Below, in pieces: positions 34,627-45,744 of a DNA stretch of 64,000 nt. Positions within the stretch are counted from its first letter, which is position 1, and every line of letters starts with the position of its first letter. A model generated the notes under the pieces. The model was given only the letters and a program-made list of their open reading frames with translations. It was not told the origin of the DNA and made no database searches. Source of the stretch: Sophora flavescens. Taxonomy: Eukaryota; Streptophyta; Magnoliopsida; Fabales; Fabaceae. A program made the position numbers and the translations under genes. The stretch is from the NCBI GenBank assembly GCA_030762895.1, contig CM061066.1:122294552-122358551 (forward strand). The letters run 5' to 3'.

Positions 34627-36371
34627 CTAGTGTAATATACCCGTGCAACGCACGGATAAATTTTCCATTAAAATCATTTCTTGTTAATGGTTAATAAAAG
34701 AAGGATAGTTATTTGATATAATAAGACAATAGAGATAGAAAATTGTATTTTATAGGAGAGACACAATAAGGGTCTATTTAATATGGATTATAAAAAATGA
34801 TTTTCATATTTTATAAGAAATTATTATTATTATTATTATTATTATTATTTCTAAGTTACTAAAAACTACCTAATTCTAGCATTTCTTACTTGACATTTTT
34901 TTACTGTTGCGATTACAGCTAGACTACTCTGTTCAGATAACCAAGTCATTGATTCATTTTTTAATACAATTAAAAGCATACCTATCAAAATGTTAGTAAA
35001 CGTCAATGTAAATTTTTTTTTATACTGATAGTGAATAATAATTTAATATATATTTTATTGGTGTTAAAAATAATGTCAGTATTGTTAGATTTTTTAATCA
35101 CTCTTAATATAGATTTGCAATCTCCTGCATATTAAGAGTGATTGGTAAATATGCAAACCTAGATATAAATGAGTCAGGGAAGATGGAACACGAAATAACA
35201 TATTGAAAAAATGAGAAAAACTGTTGGTAAAATCATATAAAACATGACTAACAGATAGTCGTGTGATTAATAGACGGTCCAATATGTCAAGACATCAAAA
35301 CCCCACAAAAAGAAAAAAAGCATTACCACACAAGGCAACAACCAGAGAATTCAACTAAGTAAATTAAAACAAAAAATCTTATGTTGTCAATCATAGGATA
35401 GTTAGTAAATTTAAATCGACTTTATTTACCATAATCTTCCGACAGACATTTACAGAATTATATTTTACTAAAAATCTTAACCAAATATGTGAAAGGGAGA
35501 GAGATTTATACATGTCCCTGATACCAATATCCTGTTACTGTGATTGCACACACGTTGTTCAAAGTCCTGCAGAGTCCACAATTCCTTCAATTATAAAGCC
35601 ACAATTTTTAGATTCTTAGGGAATATTACAATTTTCGGTCTGCTACTATCCCTTATTTTTGCCAGCCGAATTTTCATTTTAATATGCTATGGAATGATGA
35701 TGTAGCCATATAGACTTGAGGCATAAATAGAATGCCCTTCCTACATGTGGGGATCAGGGAATGGTTTTAGTTTTAGTGCCCCATTTTATTTTATATTAAA
35801 AACCACTTTAAAAGCTTTTGAAGGATTGTAAAAGGAGACGTGTCTTTTTTCAAGGTTAAAGTAAATCAAGATATTGATATTCTCAGAGTTCTTTAACAAA
35901 GTCGGCATTGCAAAGCAACATATCTGAATTATTCATTCAGTAAATACTACTGTTATACCTTGGAAATCAACTTTATCTCATTTTCACCATCTCAATCTCC
36001 ACATTTTTATTAAAAGCTTAACCTATCACTAACAACTGCACATATTTTGTTCCATAAATTAATCAAAGAATTTGAATAATTAAATATAAACAAATGGTAG
36101 CAGTCAAGATAAATACTTTCCAACACACTAAATATAAAAGAATAATTTTATTTCCCCGAAATGATTCTAAATCAAACTTGATCAAGAACGGCACAAAAGG
36201 TATGGGAATTCATTGTGCTTTTCTAGTCAGTTATGAAAGGGAAAATTTCTATTGTTTTTCCATCAATTCTTCAGAAACTATGTTCAAAATCAATAGGTCC
36301 ATGATAACCAGTTGGGCTAAAATAAAGAATGTGAAACAATATGTATCTAGAAAAATTGGTAACCAAATATC

Positions 36372-36470
36372 TTACTCTGAAGCATGATGATCAAAGGTTT
36401 CAAGGACATGGGTGGAATGAAGACATGCCGCCATGTCAGGAGCTTGATTTGACAAATCAAAATCTGCAAC
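36372..36470 (-). pseudogene. PTI1-like kinase exon fragment
   Basis: The minus strand encodes VADFDLSNQAPDMAA and then a diverged continuation ending 'HHASE' and TAA. The activation-loop segment of PTI1-like Ser/Thr kinases has the same 'ADFDLSNQAPDMAA' core followed by 'LHSTRVLGTFGYHAPE'. The DF-L stretch stands for the DFG region. A plausible acceptor (TTTCAAG or TTGCAG) precedes it. Only one exon is present, in the sense of the Helitron strand, consistent with Helitron gene capture. Differences from the usual family motif are almost all C-to-T or G-to-A. Confidence 0.65.
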
Positions 36471-37550
36471 TTGAAAGAAAATCCATTTTAAATGAATGAA
36501 AATTCAGGAATAGTGGACAGATTGTAAAACATATGAAACAGAGTAATAATGATAATACTTTCTTTCTCACAACTTTTACAGTGTCCTGCCATGACCTTCA
36601 CCTAATGCTTCCATATCAAGAAGATCAAAAGATGCATTACAATGGCCACCAAATTTGTTCTTGAAAGTTGAAACAAATTTACAAATTCTTATAATTGACT
36701 ATAAATTTTGGTTGAATGAATTTATCAAAGCAAACATGTGAAAACAATCTCACAAAATAAATTTTGATTCACTACATGTTAAGGAGCAAAGGAATAAGGA
36801 GTAAAGGAAGAACAGGAAGGCTGCCAACACACAGAGACTGAAAACACACACTCACCCCTCTAAAAGATCATTGTTGTCTAGCATAAAATTTTTGGTCCAA
36901 AGCACGCAAGCACCGTAACCACCGCCCATCATTGTGGTCTACAGCAAATTTTTCAAACACATCATTATTCATTGCTCATTAAATACATCAAGTTACTTAA
37001 ACAAAAAAAACTTCCAAAACAACAAAGACTACATTTAAAAGTAAAACCCTTTGCCTAATAACGATCATACGGAGGAACAAAGAAGCCTAATGGAAAAACT
37101 TAGTAGCCAATCCAACCTTAGAGAATAATATCCTCAGACACAACTTAGTTAAAGGATGTTTCATTACAACCAAAACATTATCCGAGTAACATAAATAAAA
37201 TTACTTTTTAGGTAAAATTACATTTGAATTTGGGTTGATTGTTATCCTTCTCTTTCTCATTTTCCTTCTACTTCTCCTTCTTGTGTTGCTGCACCTTAGA
37301 GAGAGGAGTTCCTCCTTCTTGTTGCATATGTTATGCAAGTTAAGACTAAATTGATATAGGAAATTACAACATAAATATATTCATAAATATATAGCAAACT
37401 ATTTTCAATGACTTGGAATTTTAAATTGGTGTGTGAAAATTCCGATGGTCAAAGTCATTCATCATGCTAGCTAAATGCCCCTCCTAATCTTGATGGGGCT
37501 TTTTAAAGTTACATGAGATGTCATCAAGTGATTAACTACAGTTGAAAGTG

Positions 37551-39326
37551 GAGTAAATAGCCAATTTGGTCCCTGAAACTGTGAAGTCGTGTCAAGTTGG
37601 TCCCTCAAATTAACTAAATTCCAAAAAGGTCCCCGAAACTGTCAAACGTTAATCAAGTTAGTCCCTCCGTCAGTCAGGATTGACTGACGCCGTTAACGAC
37701 GTTGATCTGGCACGGTAAGTGCCCATGTGGCCTCCATGTCATCCTGCCTCGTCAGATGGTCGCATATCCACTAATTTCAGGGACCAAATTTACACTAATG
37801 TTATTTTGGAATACCAACGCCTCCTCTTCTTCTTCCCCAGCCCCTCTGCTTCAAGGTCACCACTACCGATGACCTTGTTATTCGCAGGCTCGCTAACGAG
37901 GATAAAGCCATTGTTTTCGCCACCGACACAATCCTCTCCACCCTCATGTGCGCACCAAGGTCCGTTTACTCTTGGGATAATGTTGTTTAGCGTGTTGGGA
38001 ACAAGTTGTTCTTTGATAAGCATGATGGGTCGCAGCTAGATTTGCTTTTTGTTCATGAGACCTCGCCGGAACCCTTGCCTGAGGCTAAGGATGATATAAA
38101 CTCTGCGCATTCACTTAGCGTTGAGGTTGCTTTTATTAACCAGAATTTCTTGCAGCAGGTTTTGATTAGGGATGGGAATAAGGTCACTTTTGATGAGCCC
38201 AACCCTTTTGCCAATGGGGGTGAAGAGGTTGCTTCTGTGGCTTATAGGTATAGGAGGTGGAAGCTAGATTATGTGATGTATCTTGTTGCAAGGTGTGAAG
38301 TGTAGAGTGTTCTTGATGTGAACAAGCAGAGGTCGTATCTTACTTTGAATGCTTTGAATTAATTTGATCCTAAGTATTCAGGTGTGGATTGGAGGCAGAA
38401 GTTGGAGACTCAAAGAGGTGCTGTGTTGGCCACTGAATTGAAGAACAATGCAAACAAGTTGGCTAAATGGACTGCTCAGGCTCTGTTGGCGAGTGCTGAT
38501 ATGATGAAGTTGGGATATGTGTCAAGGATTCATCCCCGTGACCATTTTAATCATGTGATTTTGTCTGTGGTTGGATATAAACCCAAGGACTTTGCAGCGC
38601 AAATCAATTTGAAGACATCTAATATATGGGGAATTGTGAAGTCGATTGTGGACTTGTGCATGAAACTGGAAGAGGGGAAATATGTTCTTGTGAAGGATCC
38701 ATCCAAGCCACAAGTTAGGATTTATCAGGTTCCACCCGATGCATTTGAAAACGACTATGTCGAGGAGCCACTTCTAGAAGAGGAACAAGCTCAACCTCCA
38801 GCAGAGGGTGCTGATGGTGGTGAGGCTACTGTGACAACCAATGATGTGGACGATACCCAGATTGATAATTAAGCTTAAAAGTTAATTGTGACAACTTAAG
38901 TCTATGCTCTACTTGGTTTATACTTATGTGCTCAACTTTTGGGGAGTTGAAGTAGCAGCGAAAGAGAGAGACGGAGCACGAGAGGAGGAGCAGAAAAAGA
39001 GAGAGAGGTGAAACAGAGAGGTTGGGGAAGAAAAAGAGGAGGCGTTGGTATTCCAAAATAACATTAGTGTCAATTTGGTCCGTGTCAATTTGGTCCCTGA
39101 AATTAGTGGGTATGTGACCATATGACGTGGCAGGATGACATGGAGGCCACATGGGCACTTAGCGTGCCACCTCAGCACCGTTGACGCCGTCAATCAACCC
39201 TGACTAACGGAGGGACAGACTTGATTAACGTTTGATAGTTTCAGGAACCTTTTTGGAATTTCGTTAATTTGAGGGACCAACTTGACACGACCTCACAGTT
39301 TCAGGGACCAAATTGGCTATTTACTC
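37551..39326. mobile_element. Pack-MULE carrying eIF3d
   Basis: Terminal inverted repeats of about 300 bp (37551-37850 and 39326 to about 39020) begin GAGTAAATAGCCAATTTGG. The element is flanked by a perfect 10 bp target duplication, GTTGAAAGTG (37541-37550 and 39327-39336), the size range of Mutator-like elements. No transposase is encoded; the interior is a host gene fragment. It lies within the Helitron-like element. Confidence 0.92.
37850..38872 (+). pseudogene. EIF3D: eIF3 subunit d fragment captured in Pack-MULE
   Basis: One uninterrupted frame of 340 codons plus a terminal TAA matches the C-terminal two thirds of plant eIF3d, the cap-binding subunit of initiation factor 3. It starts FKVTTTDDLVIRRLANEDKA and includes 'FDKHDGSQLDLL', 'KVTFDEPNPFANGGEEVAS', 'DWRQKLETQRGAVLATELK', 'HPRDHFNHVIL' and 'YVLVKDPSKPQVRIY', then the acidic C-terminus and normal stop. 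There are no frameshifts and no introns, but three in-frame stops: TAG 37988, TAG 38303, TAA 38360. The N-terminal third is absent, replaced by the TIR. The first two stops sit where Gln codons are expected. Confidence 0.92.
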
Positions 39327-40080
39327 GTTGAAAGTGTCACAAAAGTTCACTACAGGTTACCAAAAATAGGTTGTGCAATTTTATATAAAAACATTATCCA
39401 GGATCAAGCTACATATCACACTTCAAATTAATAAATTAAATTGAATCAGCAATAATAAGTTTTGGATTAATTAGAAAGGCAACAAATTGTGGGGTTACAA
39501 CCCCAAGGTAATTTACAATTGGAAAAATCCTAAAAGATGCTATGCAGCCTCAGTAAATTTGTTTCATATATACATTTCTATATGGTATAAATAATTTATT
39601 CTTAGTGGTTATGAAATCAAGAAATTCGATAGTCATCGACTAAAACATCCAACAAAGTAAAGACAGAACCTAGAAAGAACACACCACAAAGGTTGGGTAA
39701 AAAACCTGTTTTGTGAAACATCATAGATCTGATCGTTGATGGCCATGTGCAAGGGCTTCTCAGAGGTGGGTAATGCTCAGTAAAAGAGCAACAAAAAAAT
39801 TAAAGAGAAAAACTGAAAGAAAAAAGTGATCCGCGCACCGCCTCACTCCCACGCGCGTGTTTTCTCTTCCATGATCCCTTCCATTTCCTTCATTGTTGTT
39901 CAACAGACGCAAGGAAGAATAAGAAGAAGAGGGGTTTCGAGGAAGAAGAAGAAGAAGAAGAGGGGTCTGAAGAAACAATTGTTTTTTTCATGATACGATC
40001 ACATAATTAAATAAAACAAAAAATAAAAGAAAATAATTAAAAAACCATGAAACTTGTCATGTCAGATGAACACTAAAAGC

Positions 40081-40111
40081 AATTCTGTTTGGCTTTTACA
40101 ATTTATTATTT
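40081..40111. repeat. Host sequence between Helitron and MULE-like element
   Basis: Matches 53585-53610 ('tgtttggc-tttacaatttatt'), and so marks the right side of the Helitron insertion and the left TSD of the next element. Confidence 0.6.
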
Positions 40112-41368
40112 GGTTTAATTATTGAGTTGTGACTGAATTATTTGGGAATTTTTAATTAGGTCTCTGAACTAAAAAAAATTTTAATTAGGTTCCTAAACTT
40201 ATATAAAATTTTCAATTGGGTCCCTAAAGTAAAATTTTTGTAATTGGGTCCCTGAACTTATATACAATTTTCAATTAGGTCCCTAAAGTAAAAAGGCGAC
40301 TATATAAAATAAAAATTAATAAAATGATAGATAATGAAATTTAGGGAAAAAAATATTATTTGACATAATAATAAAATGACAAAAGATGAATGAGAGAAAA
40401 ACTCATTATTTAAAATAATAATATTAATAATAAATTAAAAATAAAACTTATTGAGAAAAATTATTGTTTAGCATAATAATTAAATAAAAATAGATAAATA
40501 GATAAATTTGAGAGACAAAATTTAGTTCTTGAAATAATAATAACAAAATAATGAAATGTGAAATTGTGCTAGAAAATCCATGTTTTATAACAAAATATTA
40601 AGATATTAAACTAATAAACCTCAATTAAAAAAATATAAATAAAATACAATAAACATCAATTAAAAACAAAGTCATTATTTGAGATAATAAATAAAATAAA
40701 TAATCTAGTTAAGTAAATATCACATCTTAGTTTGATTGTCAATTTTATTTTGAGTTATTTTATTTATTTTATTATTTATTATGTTATTTTATATTTTAAT
40801 TGTGGTTTTTCTTAAATTATTTTAATATTTCTTAAATAATATTTTTGTTAGCTATGTCTATTGTTATTATTTTAATGTTTTTTTAAATAATAAATATTCG
40901 ACTCAGTTTAGTAACTTAATATTTTGTTATAAAACATGAATTTTCTAACACAATTTCATATTTCATTATTATAATTTTAAGAACTAATTTTTGTGTCTCA
41001 AATTTATTTATTTTTATTTAATTGTTATGCTAAACATTAGTTTTTCTCACTAAGTTTTATTTTTTTAATTTAAATATTAATATTTTCTCTCATATTCATC
41101 TTTTGTCATTTTATTATTACGTAAAACAATATTATTTTTTTAAAATTTTATCATTTATCATTTTTTTTCTTTTATATATTCACCTTTTTACTTTGGGGAC
41201 CTAATTGAAAATTTTATATAAGTTCAGGGACCCAATTAGAAATTTTTTAGTTCAGGGACCCAATTGAAAATTTTATATAAGTTTAGGGACCTAATTAGAA
41301 ATTTTTTTAGTTTATGGACCTAATTGAAAATTCCCAAATAGTTCAGGGACCAATTCAATAATTAAACC
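40112..41368. mobile_element. Non-autonomous MULE-like element, 1.26 kb
   Basis: Long inverted ends (about 200 bp) start GGTTTAATTATTGA and contain repeated 'aggtccctaaact' type phrases. The TSD is TTATTATTT at 40103-40111 and 41369-41377. The paralogue at 53600-53620 shows the uninterrupted 'tttattattttacattatc'. The interior is extremely AT-rich and non-coding. Confidence 0.88.
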
Positions 41369-41377
41369 TTATTATTT

Positions 41378-41735
41378 TACATTATCATCTGTCCATGCCG
41401 CATTCGACCATTGAAAATATACTGGCCATCTGCACACTTTTGTCTTCCGAGTCCTGATGCATAACGCAAGTCCATGCACCTTGACCAAAAGGTAATTATA
41501 TGATGAAATATTAAATATTCCTTATGATAGAAGAAGGGTCTCCCTGCACATTGACCAAAACGCAAGTCCCTGCTTGCTTTTGATATTTCGATTGAAAGGT
41601 GAATATTGCTAGGAAGAAGTGCAGAACGGGAATCTATATTACTTAAAGGCTAAAAATTATCGATGAAGGATAATTATTCAAGGTTAAATATTATTTTTAC
41701 TATAACATATATCCCTCACAAACTGATGTCTATAT
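41378..41735. repeat. Dispersed host segment H3 (copy 1)
   Basis: Matches 53613-53918 and 54315-54345. The sequence, with phrases such as 'tgcataacgcaagtcc' and 'gcacattgaccaaaacgc', is non-coding in both copies. Confidence 0.7.
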
Positions 41736-41739
41736 ATAG

Positions 41740-42034
41740 ACTCAGGCCCGAGCACGATCATGTTCACATTTGAGTACGGGCGTGTCCAACTTAGCGTCAG
41801 TGAGACGTGTTTGACTGCTGAGCACGGTCGTACTCACATCAGCATCAGCGAGATTCTTGCAGCCTAAGCACGGGCGTGCTGGTCGACGAGCACGGCCGTG
41901 CTCATGTACCAGAAAGGGATTTTAAGGCTGAAACCCCTGCTTAGCCCTTAACCAACAACTCTAGACTAAGTCTTGAGGACTTAACAACCATACAAGCATA
42001 CGATTAAGCGATTAACGAATAATGAGGTGTTACA
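41740..42034. repeat. Possible LTR fragment with GC palindromes
   Basis: Carries GAGCACGGCCGTGCTC (41898-41913) and related imperfect copies from 41745 on, then ends 'gaggtgttaca' just before a transposase fragment. The ending resembles the Tekay LTR border, but no partner LTR or coding region is visible. Confidence 0.4.
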
Positions 42035-42036
42035 GG

Positions 42037-42985
42037 AAGAGGGACTCAGTTCAGTTATGTGTTGAGGCATAAACTATATTTAGATGTTGAAGAGGGAGGG
42101 GGATGGGTTTTTGATGATGACGTGAAGGACATGTGGTACAAAGAGTTTAAGGTAAAATAAAATTTAGTTTCTTGCCCACATTTAGTTGAGACTTTGTAAT
42201 TAAAGTCTGTCAAGTAATTTTGATTTATAATTTGTATGTATTATATATGTAAGTTGTCTAATATATATTCCATGTAGAAAGTGTTTACTTGGGACCCTTG
42301 TCATGAGGTGGAGATCAAGAGGGTTTTGATCACAGGGGTGGTTGCATTATAAAAAATGCAATGAACAAGTTTAGGAATGGGAAGGAAAAGGGGAAGCGGA
42401 TGGAACCTAATGTCCCGGCGGGACTACGACGACATTTGGCTAGTGACGATTTCCTGAAGAGGAGTGCCATTGCCCGACAGAATCGGGCAGCAGACGGTGG
42501 AGCATCAATCTACACCAGAGGATCGGTCTCGGCTAAACAACATTATGATCTGATGGTAATGTAGTTTATTGTAATTTATTTTCTATTTAATTATTTTAAT
42601 TTGAATCAACTTGTGCTAATTACTTGTTATTACTTAATGATTATTTTAATTAATATTTGCAGGCTCAGGAGATTAATCGACCCCCGACTGCTTTCGAGTC
42701 CTAGAAAAAACCAAAAAGTTGAAGTCGGGAGAATGGGTGAATGATAAGGCTCGTGATATTTTTGTGAGTGTAAAAAGGAAACCTTACTTACAATATTAAT
42801 TGCTTTAATTAATTCATAGCTTATTAATTGTTAATAATATGATATTCAACTTTATTTTGTAGGAAAGATATGATCATTCCTTAGCGGAGGCTTATGCATG
42901 TGCCTCACAATAGGGTGCTTCTTCTAGCTATGAGCAGCACTCTCCGGCCTCCGTCGATGATAACGCCATATTTTTGGAGTAGTAC
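42037..42985 (+). pseudogene. CACTA Transposase_24 (TNPA-like) fragment
   Basis: Four exon-like blocks with GT-AG borders: 42037-42151 (ends 'WYKEFK'), 42278-42555 (VFTWDPCHEVEIKR, then 'NAMNKFRNGKEKGKR' and 'NRAADGGASIYTRG'), 42663-42763 ('AQEINRPPTAFE', 'SGEWVNDKARDIF' in part) and 42863 onward ('RYDHSLAEAYACAS'). This is the Transposase_24 order. A one-base deletion near 42329, a stop at 42702 and other frame changes inactivate it. No CACTA terminus is recognisable on either side. Confidence 0.75.
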
Positions 42986-43041
42986 TTTGATGGGTGGTGC
43001 ACCTTAAACAACACCTACAAATTAATACAAGATAGAGAAAA

Positions 43042-43395
43042 GGGTAAAGGCCCATTTTGGTCCCTGAAATAGCCACTATTGTATTGGTCACTATACATGC
43101 CTAGAATATATGGCAAATAGAAACCGAACTTGTGACGGACCAATCAGTTGATAAATTGGTCACCAAGAATAGGCGACCAACAAGTTAGCCATCACAATTC
43201 AGTAATTAGAGACCGGATATTCGGCCGCTAATAGCAACTTAATGACTACGGCATATTAATTATAAAAGGTATTTAAATGTAAATCATAAAAAAAAATATT
43301 TATAATGTAATTATGACGATCACCTTGATTTTTATATTTTTCATTTCATTTTTATCAATTACGTTAAAATTTTATATTTAAATAACATTTTATGT
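43042..43395. mobile_element. Left end of a MULE-like element and unresolved sequence
   Basis: 43042 begins GGGTAAAGGCCCATTTTGG, preceded by AGAGAAAA (43034-43041). The matching right end is at 34365, and the empty site is at 53315-53330. Beyond about 43080 the sequence has short 'ggtcac' and 'gaccaat' phrases but no clear element or gene. Confidence 0.5.
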
Positions 43396-43615
43396 ATCAT
43401 GGGTATTTTGAAAATTACAACTAGGGCCAGTCTTGAGATTTTTAATGTCCTGTGCGAATTCAGGAAATGGTACCTTCATAATCATTTGAAGATTGTTCTC
43501 CTTACATTTTTTTCTTCAAAATCATTAATAATCCGTTCATATTCAAGTTTTTTTAAAATGTCATTTTTGATAGAAATTAAATCAAGACTATTCAATCTTC
43601 TTTGTGAGTTGTGAC

Positions 43616-44152
43616 CAAGGTTTACAAAACCGGACCGGCCATCGAACCGGTGAAGGAAGCGGTTCGAGGCTCAATGGTCCAACCGAGGTTGAACCGTGGT
43701 TGAACCGGTTATAATTAAATATTATTATTTTAATTTTTAATATAATATTTGTAACAATATTAAACAAAAAAACATAACAACTAAAATTATTAAGCACAAT
43801 TTTTATTATTTTGAAATTAAACTAAATAAATATAAAGATATATGTTAAAATCATCTTCATAGGGAAAACCAACCCAAAATCTACAACCAGCCCACATATG
43901 TTAGAAAACAAAAGAATTGGGTTTTGACTAGGATGATCCAAATCCTTTTATACTAATTTTTTTTTTAAGGAAACCGGTTCAGGCCGGTTCAGACCGGTTC
44001 ACTACCGGTTATGACCGGTTTTACCGGTTTTGAACCAGTTTTTCGGTTTTTGCACCGGTTCAATGCAGGGCCGGTTTTCCCTACTGACCGGACCGGCCAT
44101 GGTCCCGGTTCCCGGTCGGACCGGCCGGTCCGGTCCGGTTTTCAAAACCTTG
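43616..44152. mobile_element. hAT-type MITE rich in CCGGTT repeats
   Basis: 537 bp. The ends are CAAGGTTTACAAAACCGG and the inverse CCGGTTTTCAAAACCTTG. A perfect 8 bp TSD, GTTGTGAC, is at 43608-43615 and 44153-44160. Both arms are crowded with CCGGTT/AACCGG motifs around an AT-rich centre. It lies inside the hAT transposase remnant. Confidence 0.9.
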
Positions 44153-44283
44153 GTTGTGACATAGTAAATCGCAAATAAGATTCTAGCAATTTCAATTTAG
44201 AAAAACTTCTCTCAGTTGATGCAACAGTAACAAGGATAGTTAATATTATTCTATAAGTTGTGCATGCATTGGAAAACAATTAA

Positions 44284-44939
44284 GGCTCTGTTTGGTAAAA
44301 ACTAGCAGATAACGAATAAGCTAGCTGACAGCGGTTGGACTAGCTGATAGATGTAAAATGACATAAAATGACATGTTTACATGTTTTTTTATATAAATTA
44401 TATAATATATATATAATATTTATATATTATTTATTTTAAAACAATTATCACTTTTAACACTCTAACTTATTTTAAATTATTTATCATTTAAAAAATTAAT
44501 TTTTTAATTTTAATATTATTTTAGTTTTAGTTATTTTTAATAAATAAAATGGAATAATAAAAATTAAATTATATACTGATATGATTTTTATATAAATTTT
44601 ATTTTTTATTGATAAAAAAATATTTTATATTTGTTATCTTAAATATAAATCTAAATAGTGAAATTAATTCTTATTTATATACTATGTTAAATGATTAGTG
44701 TTTTATTTTATTAGCTAATGATAACTGAGGAATTCAATTAAGATAGTAGGGATAAAAATGAAAGAAAAAATGATAAGCTACACGCTATAAGCTTAAACGC
44801 TACTTCAAGTATATAGCGTCTGGAAAAAATACTATACGCTAGTGAAAAAACGTTATACACTAATTGTAAAAACGGTTACCAAACGAGACTACTTTTCCAT
44901 CCGCTATACGCTAGCGGATTTGGCAAACCAAACATACTC
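44284..44939. mobile_element. PIF/Harbinger-like MITE (complete copy)
   Basis: Ends GGCTCTGTTTGGT and ACCAAACATACTC with TAA at 44281-44283 and 44940-44942. Non-coding and AT-rich. It interrupts the hAT remnant. The copy at 1-501 is cut by the window edge. Confidence 0.65.
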
Positions 44940-45244
44940 TAAATGTCTTCAAAGAACTTAATATCACAAAGCTTTATTTTTATTCCACTGTTAAAACATC
45001 TCCAATGACTTTTAATTCTTCAAATAAAATTTTTCCATCAAGATCATAAAAATTATCATGTTTTAGATAATTAATAATTTTATCACTCTATTATTAATTT
45101 TTTTGGAATAATTATTTTAGTTGGTAAAAAATTAATTATGTAAAAAAAATTATTTAATATCTACATATACTATATAATTTCTGTCAAACACATGTAAATG
45201 TTGGGGAGTAGGAGGTTTTGATTCTAAAACATTTTTGAAAAGTA

Positions 45245-45744
45245 AAAGCTCCCCAAAAGGTATTAGCTTTTTCTTGGAGGCTTCTCAAGGATAGAGTACC
45301 AACCAAAAGTAACCTACATAAGAGGAATGTTATTCAGGATCAACAACACTTATTATGTGGGTTATACGAGGTAGGGTTTGAGTTAGTGGACCATTTGTTT
45401 CTCCAATGCAACAAAGCCTATTCAGTTTGGATGAACATTTACGCGTGGCTGGGAATTTCAGTTATTTTACCAGATAATATCGGAGCTCTATATATTCAGC
45501 ATAAAGGTTTGTTTAGGGGGAAAAAGTCAAAAAAAAGGGTTTGATTCTATGGCACTCAGTAGTGTGGACAATTTGGTTAGAAAGAAACACAATTCTCTTT
45601 ATTAATGGTAAGTTTGATATAGGGAGAGTCATGGAAATGATCAAAAGCAGATCATGGACTTGGCTTGTGGCAAATAAGGATTGGAAGGTGCAATTTGTGG
45701 GTTGGTGCATAAATCCTTTGGAGTGTTTGAAATATAAATGTTGA
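45245..45744 (+). pseudogene. LINE reverse-transcriptase C-terminus (zf-RVT)
   Basis: After a one-base correction, the plus strand reads 'WRLLKDRVPTKSNLHKRN', 'LLCGLYEVGFELVDHLFLQC' and 'NKAYSVWMNIYAWLG', the zf-RVT zinc-binding tail of plant LINE RTs. It continues as an open segment 45541-45744 with 'VVWTIWLERNTILFINGKF' and 'FVGWCINPLECLKYKC', then TGA. Catalytic RT and endonuclease are missing (5' truncation). The roughly 500 bp trailer to 46250 is likely LINE 3' UTR; no poly-A tail or TSD is resolved. Confidence 0.75.

Larger units (their letters stand above)
34627..40080 (-). mobile_element. Helitron-like element carrying gene fragments and a Pack-MULE
   Basis: On the minus strand the sequence ends in a hairpin (CCGTGC-GTT-GCACGG, 34655-34641), ten bases, then CTAG (34630-34627), with a host T next. 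This is the canonical Helitron 3' terminus. Relative to the paralogue at 53570-53600, about 5.4 kb is inserted between 'ctttata' and 'tgtttggc'. The 5' TC end is not certain; 'GA' at about 40075 is a candidate. The interior has a kinase exon (36372-36470), other exon-like pieces (about 36545-36625, 36880-36965) and a nested Pack-MULE. No Rep/helicase gene is seen, so it is non-autonomous. 34660-36090 is AT-rich with nothing recognised. Confidence 0.6.
43482..45060 (-). pseudogene. hAT transposase C-terminus, broken by two MITEs
   Basis: The minus strand reads 'DLDGKILFEELKVIGDVL' (45060-44943), is interrupted by a MITE (44939-44284), then reads 'ILTILVTVASTERSFSKLK' and 'LLESYLRFTMSQ' (44280-44161). 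A second MITE (44152-43616) interrupts it again, and it finishes 'RLNSLDLISIKNDILKKL' and 'IINDFEEK' to a TGA at 43482. This is the hAT dimerisation domain, in which VTVAS-ERSFSKLK is diagnostic. The N-terminal zinc finger and catalytic region are not in the window. A small stop-bearing frameshift lies in the first block. Confidence 0.8.

Noticed and set aside
37850..38872. Functional eIF3d gene
   Set aside because: Three in-frame stops, a missing N-terminus and its position inside transposon TIRs show it is a captured fragment.
34627..40080. Treating the inserted block as a segmental duplication
   Set aside because: The hairpin plus CTAG terminus and the paralogue lacking the block favour a Helitron-like insertion, though the 5' end is unproven.
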